This document shows, piece after piece, positions 25,991-34,823 of a stretch of DNA of 64,000 nucleotides. The stretch lies in the NCBI GenBank assembly GCA_946498245.1, contig CAMMNN010000015.1, forward strand, positions 1 through 64,000. The letters run 5' to 3'. Position numbers and translations under genes: made by a program. This DNA is from an uncultured Clostridium sp. (lineage in GTDB: Bacteria; Bacillota; Clostridia; Lachnospirales; Lachnospiraceae). The first letter of the stretch is position 1. Each line of letters opens with the position of its first letter. The notes under the pieces are model-generated. The model did no database searches, had not been told where the DNA came from, and saw nothing but the letters and a program-made list of their open reading frames with translations.

Positions 25991-26845
25991 GTGAATATGC
26001 ATAAGGATGAATTTTCTTTACGCCAAAACATGATCCGCCAGGATTTCGAATGCTACCACTACTGTGATATTATCCCTCCTATAGTGGATTTTCATGAACA
26101 TGAATTTTATGAGGTGTTTTTCTTTCTTTCAGGAAACGTTTCTTATAATATTGAAGGCCGTACCTATCTTCTTCGCCCGGGCGACATCCTTCTCACTGAC
26201 AATCAGGACATTCACCGGCCGGAAATCCGTCCTGGCCGCCCATATGAACGGTTTGTCCTGTGGATCCAGCCCTCCTATCTTGCACGGCTTGAGGAGCTGG
26301 GTTCCAACCTGACGGATTGCTTTAAAGATGCCAGCGCTAAAAAGGACAAGCTAATACGGCCTGACGGCCAGTTGGTGGCCCGCCTGAAAAGCATTCTGGA
26401 AAAAATTCTGGAGAACCGGGACAGCCAGGAGCTGGGAAGCCGGATGCTGGAAAATATTTATTTGATTGAATTTATGGTTTTTTTGAACCGGGCCTACTTT
26501 TCCTCATCAGACGTTATTCGTCAGGATATTACGGAAAACGAGAAGATCAACAGCGTAGTTTCTTATATTAATGAGCATATTGCTGAAGACCTGACTTTGG
26601 ATCGGCTGGCGGAAATCTGCTTCATCAGCAAGTCCTATCTGTCCCACCAGTTTAAGGCATATACAGGCCTTTCTCTTTTTCAATTTATTATAAAAAAACG
26701 GCTGACTGTGGCCCGGAATATGATTCGGGAAGGCGCTACCGCCATGGAAGCGTGTATGCAGTGCGGATTTAACGATTACTCTAATTTTCATAAAGCCTTT
26801 AAAAAAGAATTTGGACAAAATCCCAAAGAATTTCGGGCGGGGTAG
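25991..26845 (+). CDS. AraC family transcriptional regulator
   Basis: A 284 aa regulator. The N-terminal cupin-like sensor (IVDFHEHEFYEVFFFLSGNVSYNIEGRTYLLRPGDILLTD, seen in parts) is followed by a C-terminal AraC double helix-turn-helix (DLTLDRLAEICFISKSYLSHQFKAYTG and AMEACMQCGFNDYSNFHKAFKKEFGQNPKEFR). The start is GTG 25991, nine bases after GGGAGG. Divergent from uxuA across 231 bases, it is the likely hexuronate-responsive activator of that operon. Confidence 0.93.
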   Translation: MNMHKDEFSLRQNMIRQDFECYHYCDIIPPIVDFHEHEFYEVFFFLSGNVSYNIEGRTYLLRPGDILLTDNQDIHRPEIRPGRPYERFVLWIQPSYLARLEELGSNLTDCFKDASAKKDKLIRPDGQLVARLKSILEKILENRDSQELGSRMLENIYLIEFMVFLNRAYFSSSDVIRQDITENEKINSVVSYINEHIAEDLTLDRLAEICFISKSYLSHQFKAYTGLSLFQFIIKKRLTVARNMIREGATAMEACMQCGFNDYSNFHKAFKKEFGQNPKEFRAG

Positions 26846-27307
26846 AGGGAAAAATATGGAGTGATAAACCGGTACCAGGGTATAATCGGCATTTTTAATT
26901 CTGACAAACGCCTTATGTATCTCTCACTTAGTTTTTCTTTTTATTATTAATCATCAATGTTACTCCGCCAAACACTGTTGTAACTAATGTTAAAGGGGCT
27001 ATTTTCCTATACGCCGTTTGCTCTCTGATACGCATTACGCTATCTAAGGTCACATTATTGAGTACATCATACACTGTGCTGGCACTTGCTCCCGCATACT
27101 ATTTGGGGAAATTGCCTGACACGACACCGACTGCCTACTCGGCGCCGGACTTTCATAGTAATAAAAAAACCGAACCCATCTCTGAGTTCGGTTTTATTTC
27201 TTTCGTGGAGCAGATGCATTAAAATCCGAACTCCGTCCGGATAGCATCTGCGTAGGCACTAAGGAATCCTCCCACGCTCTGCGCGGGTCCCTCCTTAGTA
27301 CAAGTAG
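26846..27307. other. Gene-poor stretch after araC, degenerate ORF
   Basis: No convincing gene. A minus-strand frame of about 48 codons ends near 26936 (segments LDSVMRIREQTAYRKIAPLTL and TTVFGGVTLMINNKKKN). It opens only with a GTG and a distant GGGAGC and looks like the tail of a small membrane protein or a remnant. Between the tRNA and its terminator is a hairpin with arms ACTAAGGA / TCCTTAGT (27258-27301). Confidence 0.4.
27161..27196 (-). terminator. Terminator downstream of tRNA-Ala
   Basis: AACCGAAC pairs with GTTCGGTT across a ten-base loop. On the minus strand it is followed by T7, so it closes the tRNA-Ala transcript. The plus strand also shows TTTTATTT and could stop araC read-through. 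Confidence 0.75.
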
Positions 27308-27380
27308 TGGAGCATATGGGATTCGAACCCACGACCTTTTGAATGCCATTCAAACGCGCTCCCAACTGCGCCAATGCCCC
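27308..27380 (-). tRNA. tRNA-Ala (GGC anticodon)
   Basis: A 73-nt cloverleaf. The acceptor GGGGCAT pairs with ATGCTCC and includes the G3-U70 wobble that identifies alanine tRNAs. The D arm is GCGC-AGTTGGGA-GCGC, the anticodon stem TTTGA/TCAAA with loop ATGGCAT (anticodon GGC), and the T arm GTGGG-TTCGAAT-CCCAT. The discriminator is A, and CCA is not encoded (CTACTT follows). Confidence 0.96.
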
Positions 27381-27978
27381 TTGCTTTCCTAAGCCTTGAT
27401 TATTATAGCATAAAACTTTCAAAATAGGAAGCCCTAAAATTAAATTTCTGAAATTTGCAAAGCAGTTACTAAGCAAACATCAAGTACAGCTTTACAAATT
27501 TAAACACTACCCAGTTGCTTGATAACGTTTTTAATATCTCTATTTTGGCAGATAATTTTCCAATGTGATCATTTCATTAATTTCAACTCTTTAGCACAAT
27601 TTAATACTTTCCTTCGCGCTTCTTCTTTCGTAAATTTCATAATTTTATATGGCCTTCCGGAAATTTAAAGAGAGAGTAATAACACCAATGTGCTATATAC
27701 TCTCTCTTAGCGGCTAATTTTAGTGTTGTCTGCCAACGATCAACTAATAGTTGATAAAAATACCGGATTTTAGTGTTGTCCGTCAACGGTCACTCCTTCG
27801 AGTGACAAGTATATCAGATTTAAGTGTTAGCCCACTGGAAAAGCACGCTTTCCCTACACTATTATTATACGCAAATACACTTTTTATGTCAACAATTTTA
27901 ACTCTTTTTATGTACAGGCACGAAGTCTCCAAACAGGAATAAGATACAATATAATTCCTATGTAAGAGAGGTTTTTCT
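27381..27978. other. AT-rich intergenic region with short degenerate ORF and repeats
   Basis: No full gene. A minus-strand 23-codon ORF (27569-27640, opening MKFTKEEARRKVLNCAKEL) looks like the truncated N-terminus of a larger protein. An inverted repeat AGAGAGAGTA / TACTCTCTCT spans 27669-27709. Three copies of a TTTTAGTGTTG-type motif at 50-base spacing fill 27718-27830. A TATAAT at 27950-27955 lies just before the next gene. Confidence 0.5.
27718..27830 (+). repeat. Three direct repeats with an exact 50-base period
   Basis: TTTTAGTGTTGTC starts at 27718 and 27768, and ATTTAAGTGTTAG, a degenerate copy, at 27818. The first two repeats continue as YGYCAACGRTC. Each is followed by a different short hairpin (CAACTAATAGTTG, CACTCCTTCGAGTG, and GGAAAAGC...GCTTTCC). 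Function unknown. Confidence 0.6.
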
Positions 27979-28845
27979 ATGGCTGAATCTATTTTTTCCA
28001 TCACTCAGTCTGACGAAGGCTTTCCGGTGACCCCCCTGCCAAACCCGGGAGAAGGCGGTCCGATTCCAGATATGGGTACCCCTGCGCCTGACGATTCTAC
28101 CTCTGGCAATACCCCGGTTATTCCTCTTCCCAATCCGGGAGAAGGCGGCCCGGTAGCTGACCTCAATCCCACTCCTACTCCTCCTTCCGGCGGAATCATC
28201 GGATCCATTATTACAGTGATTCCCCGCCCCATTATTCCCTGCTATTTCTGCCATACTACCCAATACGGAACCGTCCGTTTCCTGGACGCCACCTCTGCAT
28301 ACAATCCATTTCTCATTTATATCGGCAACCAGCTTGTGATAAACTCTCTGGCCAGCGGGGAAATCAGCCAGTACGGCCGGGTTTCCGCCGGAACCCAGAC
28401 CGTAACGGTAGCCGGACAGAACGGCTACGTTTACATCCAAAAACCCATTACCGTCCGTTCCGGTCAGGCCATGACCGTGGCCATTATCCCTACGGCTTCT
28501 GGCATGGATTTAATGGAAATCACCGACAACGCCTGCAGCGCCGGATCCAATACAGGGTGCTTCCGCGCCTGCAATCTTTCCGTAACCAATCAGAGCCTTA
28601 CCGTCTCTTTAAACAACAATTACGTAAACTTCCAGGTGGCCTACCGGCAAATTACAGGGACGGTATTCCTCCCCGTAGGAACTTATACCGTACAGGTTTT
28701 CAATAACCCGTCTGTCACAGGAAGTCCTCTGGTAGCCTCCAGCTTCAGCGTCCGTTCCAATGCTTTCTATACGTTATACCTCATTAACTGGAACCCCTCC
28801 AAAGACGCTATCCGGACTCTCATTGTGGAAGACCGGCCCTCCTAA
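27979..28845 (+). CDS. DUF4397 domain-containing protein with proline-rich N-terminus
   Basis: A 288 aa protein. The first about 85 residues contain two near-identical proline-glycine repeats (LPNPGEGGPIPDMG, LPNPGEGGPVADLN), then a PTPTPPSGG linker. The rest is a beta-rich DUF4397 region (GTVRFLDATSAYNPFLIYIGNQLV, VSAGTQTVTVAG, FLPVGTYTVQVFN), a domain otherwise found in surface or secreted proteins. No classical signal peptide or anchor is visible. AGAGAGG lies eight bases before the ATG. Function unknown, monocistronic; a GC-rich hairpin follows at 28883-28918. Confidence 0.82.
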   Translation: MAESIFSITQSDEGFPVTPLPNPGEGGPIPDMGTPAPDDSTSGNTPVIPLPNPGEGGPVADLNPTPTPPSGGIIGSIITVIPRPIIPCYFCHTTQYGTVRFLDATSAYNPFLIYIGNQLVINSLASGEISQYGRVSAGTQTVTVAGQNGYVYIQKPITVRSGQAMTVAIIPTASGMDLMEITDNACSAGSNTGCFRACNLSVTNQSLTVSLNNNYVNFQVAYRQITGTVFLPVGTYTVQVFNNPSVTGSPLVASSFSVRSNAFYTLYLINWNPSKDAIRTLIVEDRPS

Positions 28846-28882
28846 CGATTTCCAGCAGTTATGAGAGCCTTTCCAGAGAAGC

Positions 28883-28918
28883 AGGGAAGGCTTTTCCGGT
28901 TATTCCGGAGAGCCTTCC
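28883..28918. terminator. Hairpin between convergent genes
   Basis: GGGAAGGCT and AGCCTTCCC arms extend through TTCCGG/CCGGA inside the loop. It lies between the convergent DUF4397 and LysM genes. It lacks a T-tract, so it is a weak terminator call. Confidence 0.45.
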
Positions 28919-28965
28919 CCCTGGTGATGCCAAGATTCATTATTTTTAAACTCCGCCTGTTTTCC

Positions 28966-29811
28966 TTATTTCACCGATCTGACATTGGGAATTACTAACA
29001 GCGTACCGGGTTCTAAATTGTCAGGATTTTTGATCCGGTCCTTGTTTCTGGAATTAATATAAACCCAGTCTTCTCCTTCCTCACAGTGCTCTCTGGCGAT
29101 TTTCCAGAGGCTGTCACCCGGTTTTACTACATAGACTTCCTGATCCGTTGGCATAAGAAAATAGCAGTCCGGTTCTTCTTTATAGAGATTGGTAACAAAG
29201 GTAATGCTGGATTCATAACTGTAAGTGCTCTGATCTTTCAGAGAACGCAGGGTTACGAGAGGATAAACGCAGAGCGTAGTATCTCCATGCTGCTTCCAGT
29301 CGTAGTCCCGGGGAAGATCCGGGATAATGGGCGGAACTTCCGGATCATTGGGAGAATAGCGCCACCCCTCCTCCGGATCCTTTACCGCCCTGTAATAAGG
29401 AGTGATTTTCCCGCCTTCTATTATGGTTTCCTCCCCGCCTTCTGAGGCTTCGTCCTTAATATGGTACTCAAAGGAAATCTCATATCCTTCTGCATAGTCC
29501 AAAATAAGCTTTCCTGTATCAAGGCTTCGGTATCCCTTCATATCATGGGGATTGTCCGTAAAACTCCCGCCGTCTTCTGAAAGGAGAATCTCTTTATAGT
29601 GAAGCTCATAATCTGCGCTCCACCCTTCTTTTCCCTTCTCCGGAAGGGGGACGGTCCGGCTTTCCGTAAATCCTTCTGTTTCACAGAGCTGCGCCAGTTC
29701 CTCTTCTCCTATTACCACCTCCTGACCAAAGGCTGTGGTTTCCACTCCGATAAACGCAACGGCCAGAAAACAGGCCGCACCTGCCAGTTTCCATAACAAT
29801 CTCTTTTTCAC
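28966..29811 (-). CDS. Exported LysM-domain protein
   Basis: A 281 aa protein. The start is taken as GTG 29811, nine bases after AAGGAGG, giving KKRLLWKLAGAACFLAVAFIG, a signal or anchor helix. An ATG at 29844 lacks such a site. The central region is unrecognised and acidic. The last 50 residues are a LysM module (VYVVKPGDSLWKIAREHC ... NPDNLEPGTLLVIP) that binds peptidoglycan. Probably a cell-wall-associated protein. Confidence 0.85.
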   Translation of the reverse strand: MKKRLLWKLAGAACFLAVAFIGVETTAFGQEVVIGEEELAQLCETEGFTESRTVPLPEKGKEGWSADYELHYKEILLSEDGGSFTDNPHDMKGYRSLDTGKLILDYAEGYEISFEYHIKDEASEGGEETIIEGGKITPYYRAVKDPEEGWRYSPNDPEVPPIIPDLPRDYDWKQHGDTTLCVYPLVTLRSLKDQSTYSYESSITFVTNLYKEEPDCYFLMPTDQEVYVVKPGDSLWKIAREHCEEGEDWVYINSRNKDRIKNPDNLEPGTLLVIPNVRSVK

Positions 29812-29972
29812 TCCCGCTCTCCTCCTTTGGCTTCGCTGTCTCATAAGCTTCTCAACGTACTGTATATATATTATAGAAGATAGCGGGGAAAGATGTTTTA
29901 AATATCTCTCTCCTTTTTCTTAAATTTAATTTACTTCTTTTGAAATCCTGGCAAAACTGTGTTTCACTGCCG

Positions 29973-31925
29973 CTAATTGCCCTCTTCTTCAGGGACGGAA
30001 GACAGATACTGATCCAGCCATGCCAATATTTCTTTCAGCCTTCTGATTCGGTTTTCCGGCTTTCCGCTGCGGGACAGCTCATGGTTTTCCCCATGGAACA
30101 GCACCATCTTGGCGTCTGTGCCGTGCTGTTTTAAAGCGGAAAACATCTGAATAGATCCGCTCATAAAGCAGCGGTAATCCTCATCTGACTGGATAAAAAG
30201 AGTGGGCGTTTCCGCCTCAAAGGCGCTGCTTATGGGAGAGGTTTCCCAGATTTTTTTGAAATCCTTCCAGGGATCGGCTACCTGGGCGAAATTATGGTAA
30301 AATCCAATGTCCGTGCACAGCCCTTTGGAGATGAAGTTGGAAATTCCTCTCTGAGATACCGCCGCCGCAAAACGCTTTGTATGGCCGATAACCCAGTTGC
30401 ACATAAATCCGCCGTAGGAGCCGCCGCAGATCCCCAGGCGCCTCTCGTCCAGGGCAGGGTACCGTTTTAAAACCTCATCGACAAATTCCATCAGATCGCC
30501 GTAGTCCGTTTCTCCCAGCTTTCCCGTAATGTCGGCAAAAGCTTCGCCCCGGCCGTCGGAACCTCTAGGATTGGTGTAAAAGACGAAATAGCCCTTTCCG
30601 GAAAGGCATTGCATTTCGTGGTGGTATATGCTGCCAAAGCTGACCTTGGGCCCTCCATGGACTTCCAGGATCCCCGGATAGGACGCAGTCGGATCGTAAT
30701 TCAAAGGAGGAATTACGTAGCCGTCCAGTTCCACTCCGTCTCTGTTGACCCAGGTAAACCGTTCCGGAGCCTGGACAGCGCGGCTTTCCAGATAACTTTC
30801 ATGAAAATCCGTCACCTGCTCATCTTTCCAGCCGCCGTCGGTTTTTGTGCTGTCGGCCTTTAGCTGATACAGTTCTGCAGGCTTTTGCCCCCGCATGGCA
30901 TTTACCAGGAAGCTGCCGCCCTTTTTGTCAAAGGAAAGGATTGCCCCGTCCCAGGAGGTCACCTGGCGCACCTTTCCATCAGGGGGCAAAAGAAAGATTT
31001 CACTGCCATAGCGTTTGGTATTGCAGAAGTAAAGGCCGTCTTCGTCCACGCAGAAAAGAGCGCCGCCCCCATAGGCTGAGTCAGTCCCTACGGTATTGGT
31101 AATCATGGCGTCGGGGAACGCCGCCTTCATAGACTCTCCTGTTTCCGGATCCCAGAGCATATAGGCGGGATTGCGGCCCACAAATTCAAAGGTTTTGGCC
31201 GTATAAAAAATTTTATTTCCAAAGCTTTGGCCCAGAAATTTCACCTGATCGATCTGGGCTTCCCGCTGCCCCCGCAGAATCCGGGTACTGCCTTCCCTCC
31301 GGCTATAGAGCCGCAGCCCGCTGGTAGGGGCCTGCACATCCCGGTATTCCCGGCAGGAATAAACCACCTGCTGTCCGTCGGAAGATATATCAAAATACAG
31401 TACGTCCACAAAGGGATCCGTTATGGGGCAAAGCTTCTTTTCCTTTGGGTCGTAAATTCCCAGGCCGTTTCGCATTTTATTGGTAACGCCTTTGCCGTTT
31501 TTCCAGAAAGGAAGCTCGTCAAAGACTTCCACGTCTCCTTCTTCCGCCGGGACTTCCTGGCAGGGGTGGCTGTAATGGAGCAAAAACAAGCCCTCAGGCA
31601 GCGGTCTTACTGCCTGAATCTTTTCTTCCAGGGAAAAGAGAGCTTCCGATTCTCCCCCTGTCAGAGACAGCTTCCGGCATTCTTTTCCAGCCAAAAAGGC
31701 CAGTGTTTCAGAGTCCAGCCAGACAAGGCTCCCGCAGGCGTCCTGGCGCAATTTGCCCTTCTTCCCTGACACAAGATCCATGATCCACAGACTGGACACA
31801 TAGGCGTTTTTCTCTTTGTCCGCCTGGTTCACTACCCAGGCGCCAAAGCGGCCGTCCGGAGAAATCACTGGCTCTGACAGAAATTTCAGTTCGTATAAAT
31901 CCTCAATCCTTACAGGGTTCTTCAT
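29973..31925 (-). CDS. S9 family (prolyl oligopeptidase-type) peptidase, second copy
   Basis: A 650 aa serine peptidase. An N-terminal beta-propeller (from FLSEPVISPDGRFGAWV) is followed by an alpha/beta hydrolase with nucleophile GGSYGGF (Ser near 512), Asp in QSDEDYRC and His in FHGENHELSRSGKPENR. No signal peptide, so it should act on peptides in the cytoplasm. It overlaps the upstream paralogue by 23 bases, is closely similar in catalytic motifs, and is last in the peptide-transport operon. AAAGGAGAG lies eight bases before its ATG. Confidence 0.94.
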   Translation of the reverse strand: MKNPVRIEDLYELKFLSEPVISPDGRFGAWVVNQADKEKNAYVSSLWIMDLVSGKKGKLRQDACGSLVWLDSETLAFLAGKECRKLSLTGGESEALFSLEEKIQAVRPLPEGLFLLHYSHPCQEVPAEEGDVEVFDELPFWKNGKGVTNKMRNGLGIYDPKEKKLCPITDPFVDVLYFDISSDGQQVVYSCREYRDVQAPTSGLRLYSRREGSTRILRGQREAQIDQVKFLGQSFGNKIFYTAKTFEFVGRNPAYMLWDPETGESMKAAFPDAMITNTVGTDSAYGGGALFCVDEDGLYFCNTKRYGSEIFLLPPDGKVRQVTSWDGAILSFDKKGGSFLVNAMRGQKPAELYQLKADSTKTDGGWKDEQVTDFHESYLESRAVQAPERFTWVNRDGVELDGYVIPPLNYDPTASYPGILEVHGGPKVSFGSIYHHEMQCLSGKGYFVFYTNPRGSDGRGEAFADITGKLGETDYGDLMEFVDEVLKRYPALDERRLGICGGSYGGFMCNWVIGHTKRFAAAVSQRGISNFISKGLCTDIGFYHNFAQVADPWKDFKKIWETSPISSAFEAETPTLFIQSDEDYRCFMSGSIQMFSALKQHGTDAKMVLFHGENHELSRSGKPENRIRRLKEILAWLDQYLSSVPEEEGN

Positions 31926-33858
31926 CCAATGTCTCTCCTTTCAAATAGTGATCCATCCACCTTAAAATTTCCTTCATTCTCCGGATCCGGTTTTGAGGCT
32001 TTCCGGAACGGGAAAGCTCGTGGGATTCCCCATGGAACAGGCACATACGCGCCGGACAGCCGTGGAGCTTCAAAGCAGAAAACATAGAAAGCCCTTCTAC
32101 CTGCCAGCACCGCATATCCTCGTCGGCGTGGATAAAGAGAGTGGGAGTCACGCAGCGATCTGCGTATTTTAAGGGTGAGAAATCCCAAAGCTTCTCCGGA
32201 TTTTCCCGGGTATAGGTATTGTGATGGCGTTTATTAAAAATATAGCCAATATCCGACGTATATTCCATGGTGAGCCAACTGGAAATAGAACGCTGGGACG
32301 CGGCGGCGGCAAAGCGGTCTGTGTGTCCGATAATCCAGTTGGTCATAAAACCGCCGTAAGATCCGCCTGTTACGCCCACCCGGGCCTTGTCGATTGCCGG
32401 ATAGCGTTTCAGCACTTCATCAGTAAATTCCATTAGATTTTTATATTCTACGTCGCCGTATTTTTCCCGAATATCGCCGAAGGCATTTCCTCTTCCGTCA
32501 GAACCCCGGGGATTGCAGAAAAATACAAAGTATCCGGAATTGGCCCAGACCTGCATTTCATGGTGATATATGGAGCCAAACACCGTTCTGGGGCCGCCGT
32601 GAATGTGAAGGATAGCCGGATAGCGCCTTAACGGATCCCGTTCTGTCAGATCTGTAGGCGGCATAACCCAGCCGTGGATCTCCACGCCGTCTGTTCCCGT
32701 ATAGCTTACAGGCTCCGGCACAGACAAGCGGTGGTTCTTCAGCCATTCCCCGTTAAAGTCCGTTACCTGTTTTCCGTCAAAGTAAAGCTCTGCCGGGGCA
32801 AGGCCCTTCATTTTGCATTCCACTGTATGTTCCCCGTATACGTCAAAACCGTCTACGGCAGCTCCCGGCTCTACCATGATTTTCACACTTCCCTGGGCGT
32901 CCAGGCGGCACAGTCCGGAGTCGCCGTCGATAGTGGATACGAACCAGTATGCCCCGTCCGTCATTTTATCCAGGCGGCCGCTTCCCAGTTTGGCGTCAGA
33001 ATTGACACTGTTTACTCCAACGGCATACTCCCAGGAAGTCCAGGGCGTCAGGGTTCCCGTTTTCAGGTCCATTTTGTAAAATTCGGGATACTGGCTCCAG
33101 CCGTAACGCTTATTGTCGCTGACCGTTATCAGGGCTTCCCCGTCTCCTAAAAATTCCAGGGTGTCTCCGGTTCGGACAGAGTCTTTTTCTATGAGAACCC
33201 GCATTTCTCCGGTTTTCCAGTTGTACAGACGCACTTCATTCCAGTTATACCGGCGGCCTTTCCATTCCATGCCGGACACTAAAAGCATATCCCCCTGTCT
33301 CCGGTACGCACTGATGTCAAACCATTCCCCGGTCAAAGGCTGAAGGCGGGTTTCCTCTTCTCCTGCCGGGTCAAAAAGGAACAGCCTGTTGCGGATTCCG
33401 TAGGTAAAACTGCGCCCATTGCTCCAAAAAGGCGCTTCCTCAATGACTTCGCAATTTTCTGACTTTGCCTCTCCGTTCTGCCACCGGGCCAGCACCAGGT
33501 ATCTTCCGTCCTCCATCTGCTCTAATTTGACTGCCGGGAAAGGAAGGGTAAATACTGGCAGCGCCTCTCCCCCTGCCGGATTGATCTCGTAAAAGGCGTT
33601 TTCTTTCCCTGCATCTTTTTTTGCGGGAAAGATCAGGGTATTGTTTCTTGTCCAAAAATAGGCTTTTACATCGCCCCTTCCGGTCAGCCTCCTGACCGCT
33701 CCGGAACCGGGCTCAAAAATCCAGAGATCTCCTCTATAACCGTTGGCCTCATAGTCCCCTTGCTGAAGGATAAAGGCCACCATGGAACCGTCCGGCGAAA
33801 AGCCGGGATTGCTTACAAAACGGATCTCCAGAAGACTTTTCATTGTAATCTTTTCCAT
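31903..33858 (-). CDS. S9 family (prolyl oligopeptidase-type) peptidase, first copy
   Basis: A 651 aa paralogue of the next gene, with the same propeller-plus-hydrolase plan (ISPDG-like FSPDGSMVAFILQQGDYEANGY), nucleophile GGSYGGF, Asp in HADEDMRC and His in FHGESHELSRSGKPQNR. Propeller sequences differ more than catalytic domains, suggesting different peptide preferences. It lies 26 bases after the EamA gene in the dpp-type operon, with GGAGAT upstream of the ATG. Confidence 0.94.
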   Translation of the reverse strand: MEKITMKSLLEIRFVSNPGFSPDGSMVAFILQQGDYEANGYRGDLWIFEPGSGAVRRLTGRGDVKAYFWTRNNTLIFPAKKDAGKENAFYEINPAGGEALPVFTLPFPAVKLEQMEDGRYLVLARWQNGEAKSENCEVIEEAPFWSNGRSFTYGIRNRLFLFDPAGEEETRLQPLTGEWFDISAYRRQGDMLLVSGMEWKGRRYNWNEVRLYNWKTGEMRVLIEKDSVRTGDTLEFLGDGEALITVSDNKRYGWSQYPEFYKMDLKTGTLTPWTSWEYAVGVNSVNSDAKLGSGRLDKMTDGAYWFVSTIDGDSGLCRLDAQGSVKIMVEPGAAVDGFDVYGEHTVECKMKGLAPAELYFDGKQVTDFNGEWLKNHRLSVPEPVSYTGTDGVEIHGWVMPPTDLTERDPLRRYPAILHIHGGPRTVFGSIYHHEMQVWANSGYFVFFCNPRGSDGRGNAFGDIREKYGDVEYKNLMEFTDEVLKRYPAIDKARVGVTGGSYGGFMTNWIIGHTDRFAAAASQRSISSWLTMEYTSDIGYIFNKRHHNTYTRENPEKLWDFSPLKYADRCVTPTLFIHADEDMRCWQVEGLSMFSALKLHGCPARMCLFHGESHELSRSGKPQNRIRRMKEILRWMDHYLKGETLDEEPCKD

Positions 33859-33884
33859 ATGTTATCTCCTGATTATAAAAGCAT

Positions 33885-34823
33885 TTACTTCTTTGGGGCT
33901 GCAAAGCGGTTTTCCTCTCCTCCTGCCTTGTATGACAGGCTGATTCCCAGCATTCCCGCCAGAATCAGCACCGTTCCCAGGACTTCCTGAAAGCGGAAGC
34001 TTTCCCCCAGGATCAGTACGCCGGAAAGGATTCCAATGACCGTGCTGAATGAGCAGGTAGCGGCGTACACAGCCGCCGGAAGATTGGCTGCGGCATAGGT
34101 CATTAGAAGAAAAGCGCCTACGCAGGAGCCGATCCCCATGTAAAGGACGGCAACGGCAAACTGGCGGTCAGAAAGTACCGCAAAATACTGCGGGGCAGAA
34201 ATCCCCGCCGCAGCGCTGCGTAAAAATGACACTGCAGTAAATCCCAGTGCTCCCATACCTGTGGTAATGTAGACGATTTCAAACGAAGTGAAATAAGCCG
34301 AGGCCCGACGGACCACGACTCTTCCCAGGGCAATCACCGTCATGGAGGCCATGACCAGGATAAAGCCTGCCGCCGACATCTCCCCCTCTGTTCCCGATAC
34401 GGCGTTGGCCGCAAAGACGCCCATAACCGTTACCAAAACAAACAGCACCTGCCTTTTGGTGGGATACTCCCGGTTAATGACCACAGAGAAAAAGAGCATT
34501 AGCGCCGGAATAATACTGGTGTACATAGAAAGCTGGGCGGTAGGCGCATAGATGGTAGAGGTTGTTTCCAATACCTGGCTGATGAGAGGGTTAATGAGGC
34601 CGCACAGCAGCACCAGATACATGGGCCGGCCCCGGTAGTTCACTTTTTGAAGGCCGGCAATGAGCAGGACAGTCATGACCAGAAACCCCAGTCCGAAACG
34701 GAAGGAAAGAAATTTGATGGTATCCTGTCCCACTGCTTCCATTCCCAGCTTAATAAAAAGGTAAGCGAACCCGAAGAGCACCTGAGACGCTATATTGGCA
34801 AAAAGAGGCAGATAGCGTTTCAT
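33885..34823 (-). CDS. EamA/DMT family transporter
   Basis: A 312 aa membrane protein with ten predicted helices in two EamA repeats (LFGFAYLFIKLGMEAVG ... and GSCVGAFLLMTYAAANLPAAVYA...). Such carriers usually export amino acids or metabolites, and placement in a peptide-import operon suggests efflux of surplus amino acids. The ATG overlaps the TGA of dppF (ATGA), so upstream in-frame codons to 34901 are not needed. Confidence 0.88.
   Translation of the reverse strand: MKRYLPLFANIASQVLFGFAYLFIKLGMEAVGQDTIKFLSFRFGLGFLVMTVLLIAGLQKVNYRGRPMYLVLLCGLINPLISQVLETTSTIYAPTAQLSMYTSIIPALMLFFSVVINREYPTKRQVLFVLVTVMGVFAANAVSGTEGEMSAAGFILVMASMTVIALGRVVVRRASAYFTSFEIVYITTGMGALGFTAVSFLRSAAAGISAPQYFAVLSDRQFAVAVLYMGIGSCVGAFLLMTYAAANLPAAVYAATCSFSTVIGILSGVLILGESFRFQEVLGTVLILAGMLGISLSYKAGGEENRFAAPKK

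Noticed and set aside
27718..27830. CRISPR array
   Set aside because: Only two good copies of the unit, a third too divergent, spacers short and self-complementary, and no cas genes in the window. Kept as an unexplained repeat.
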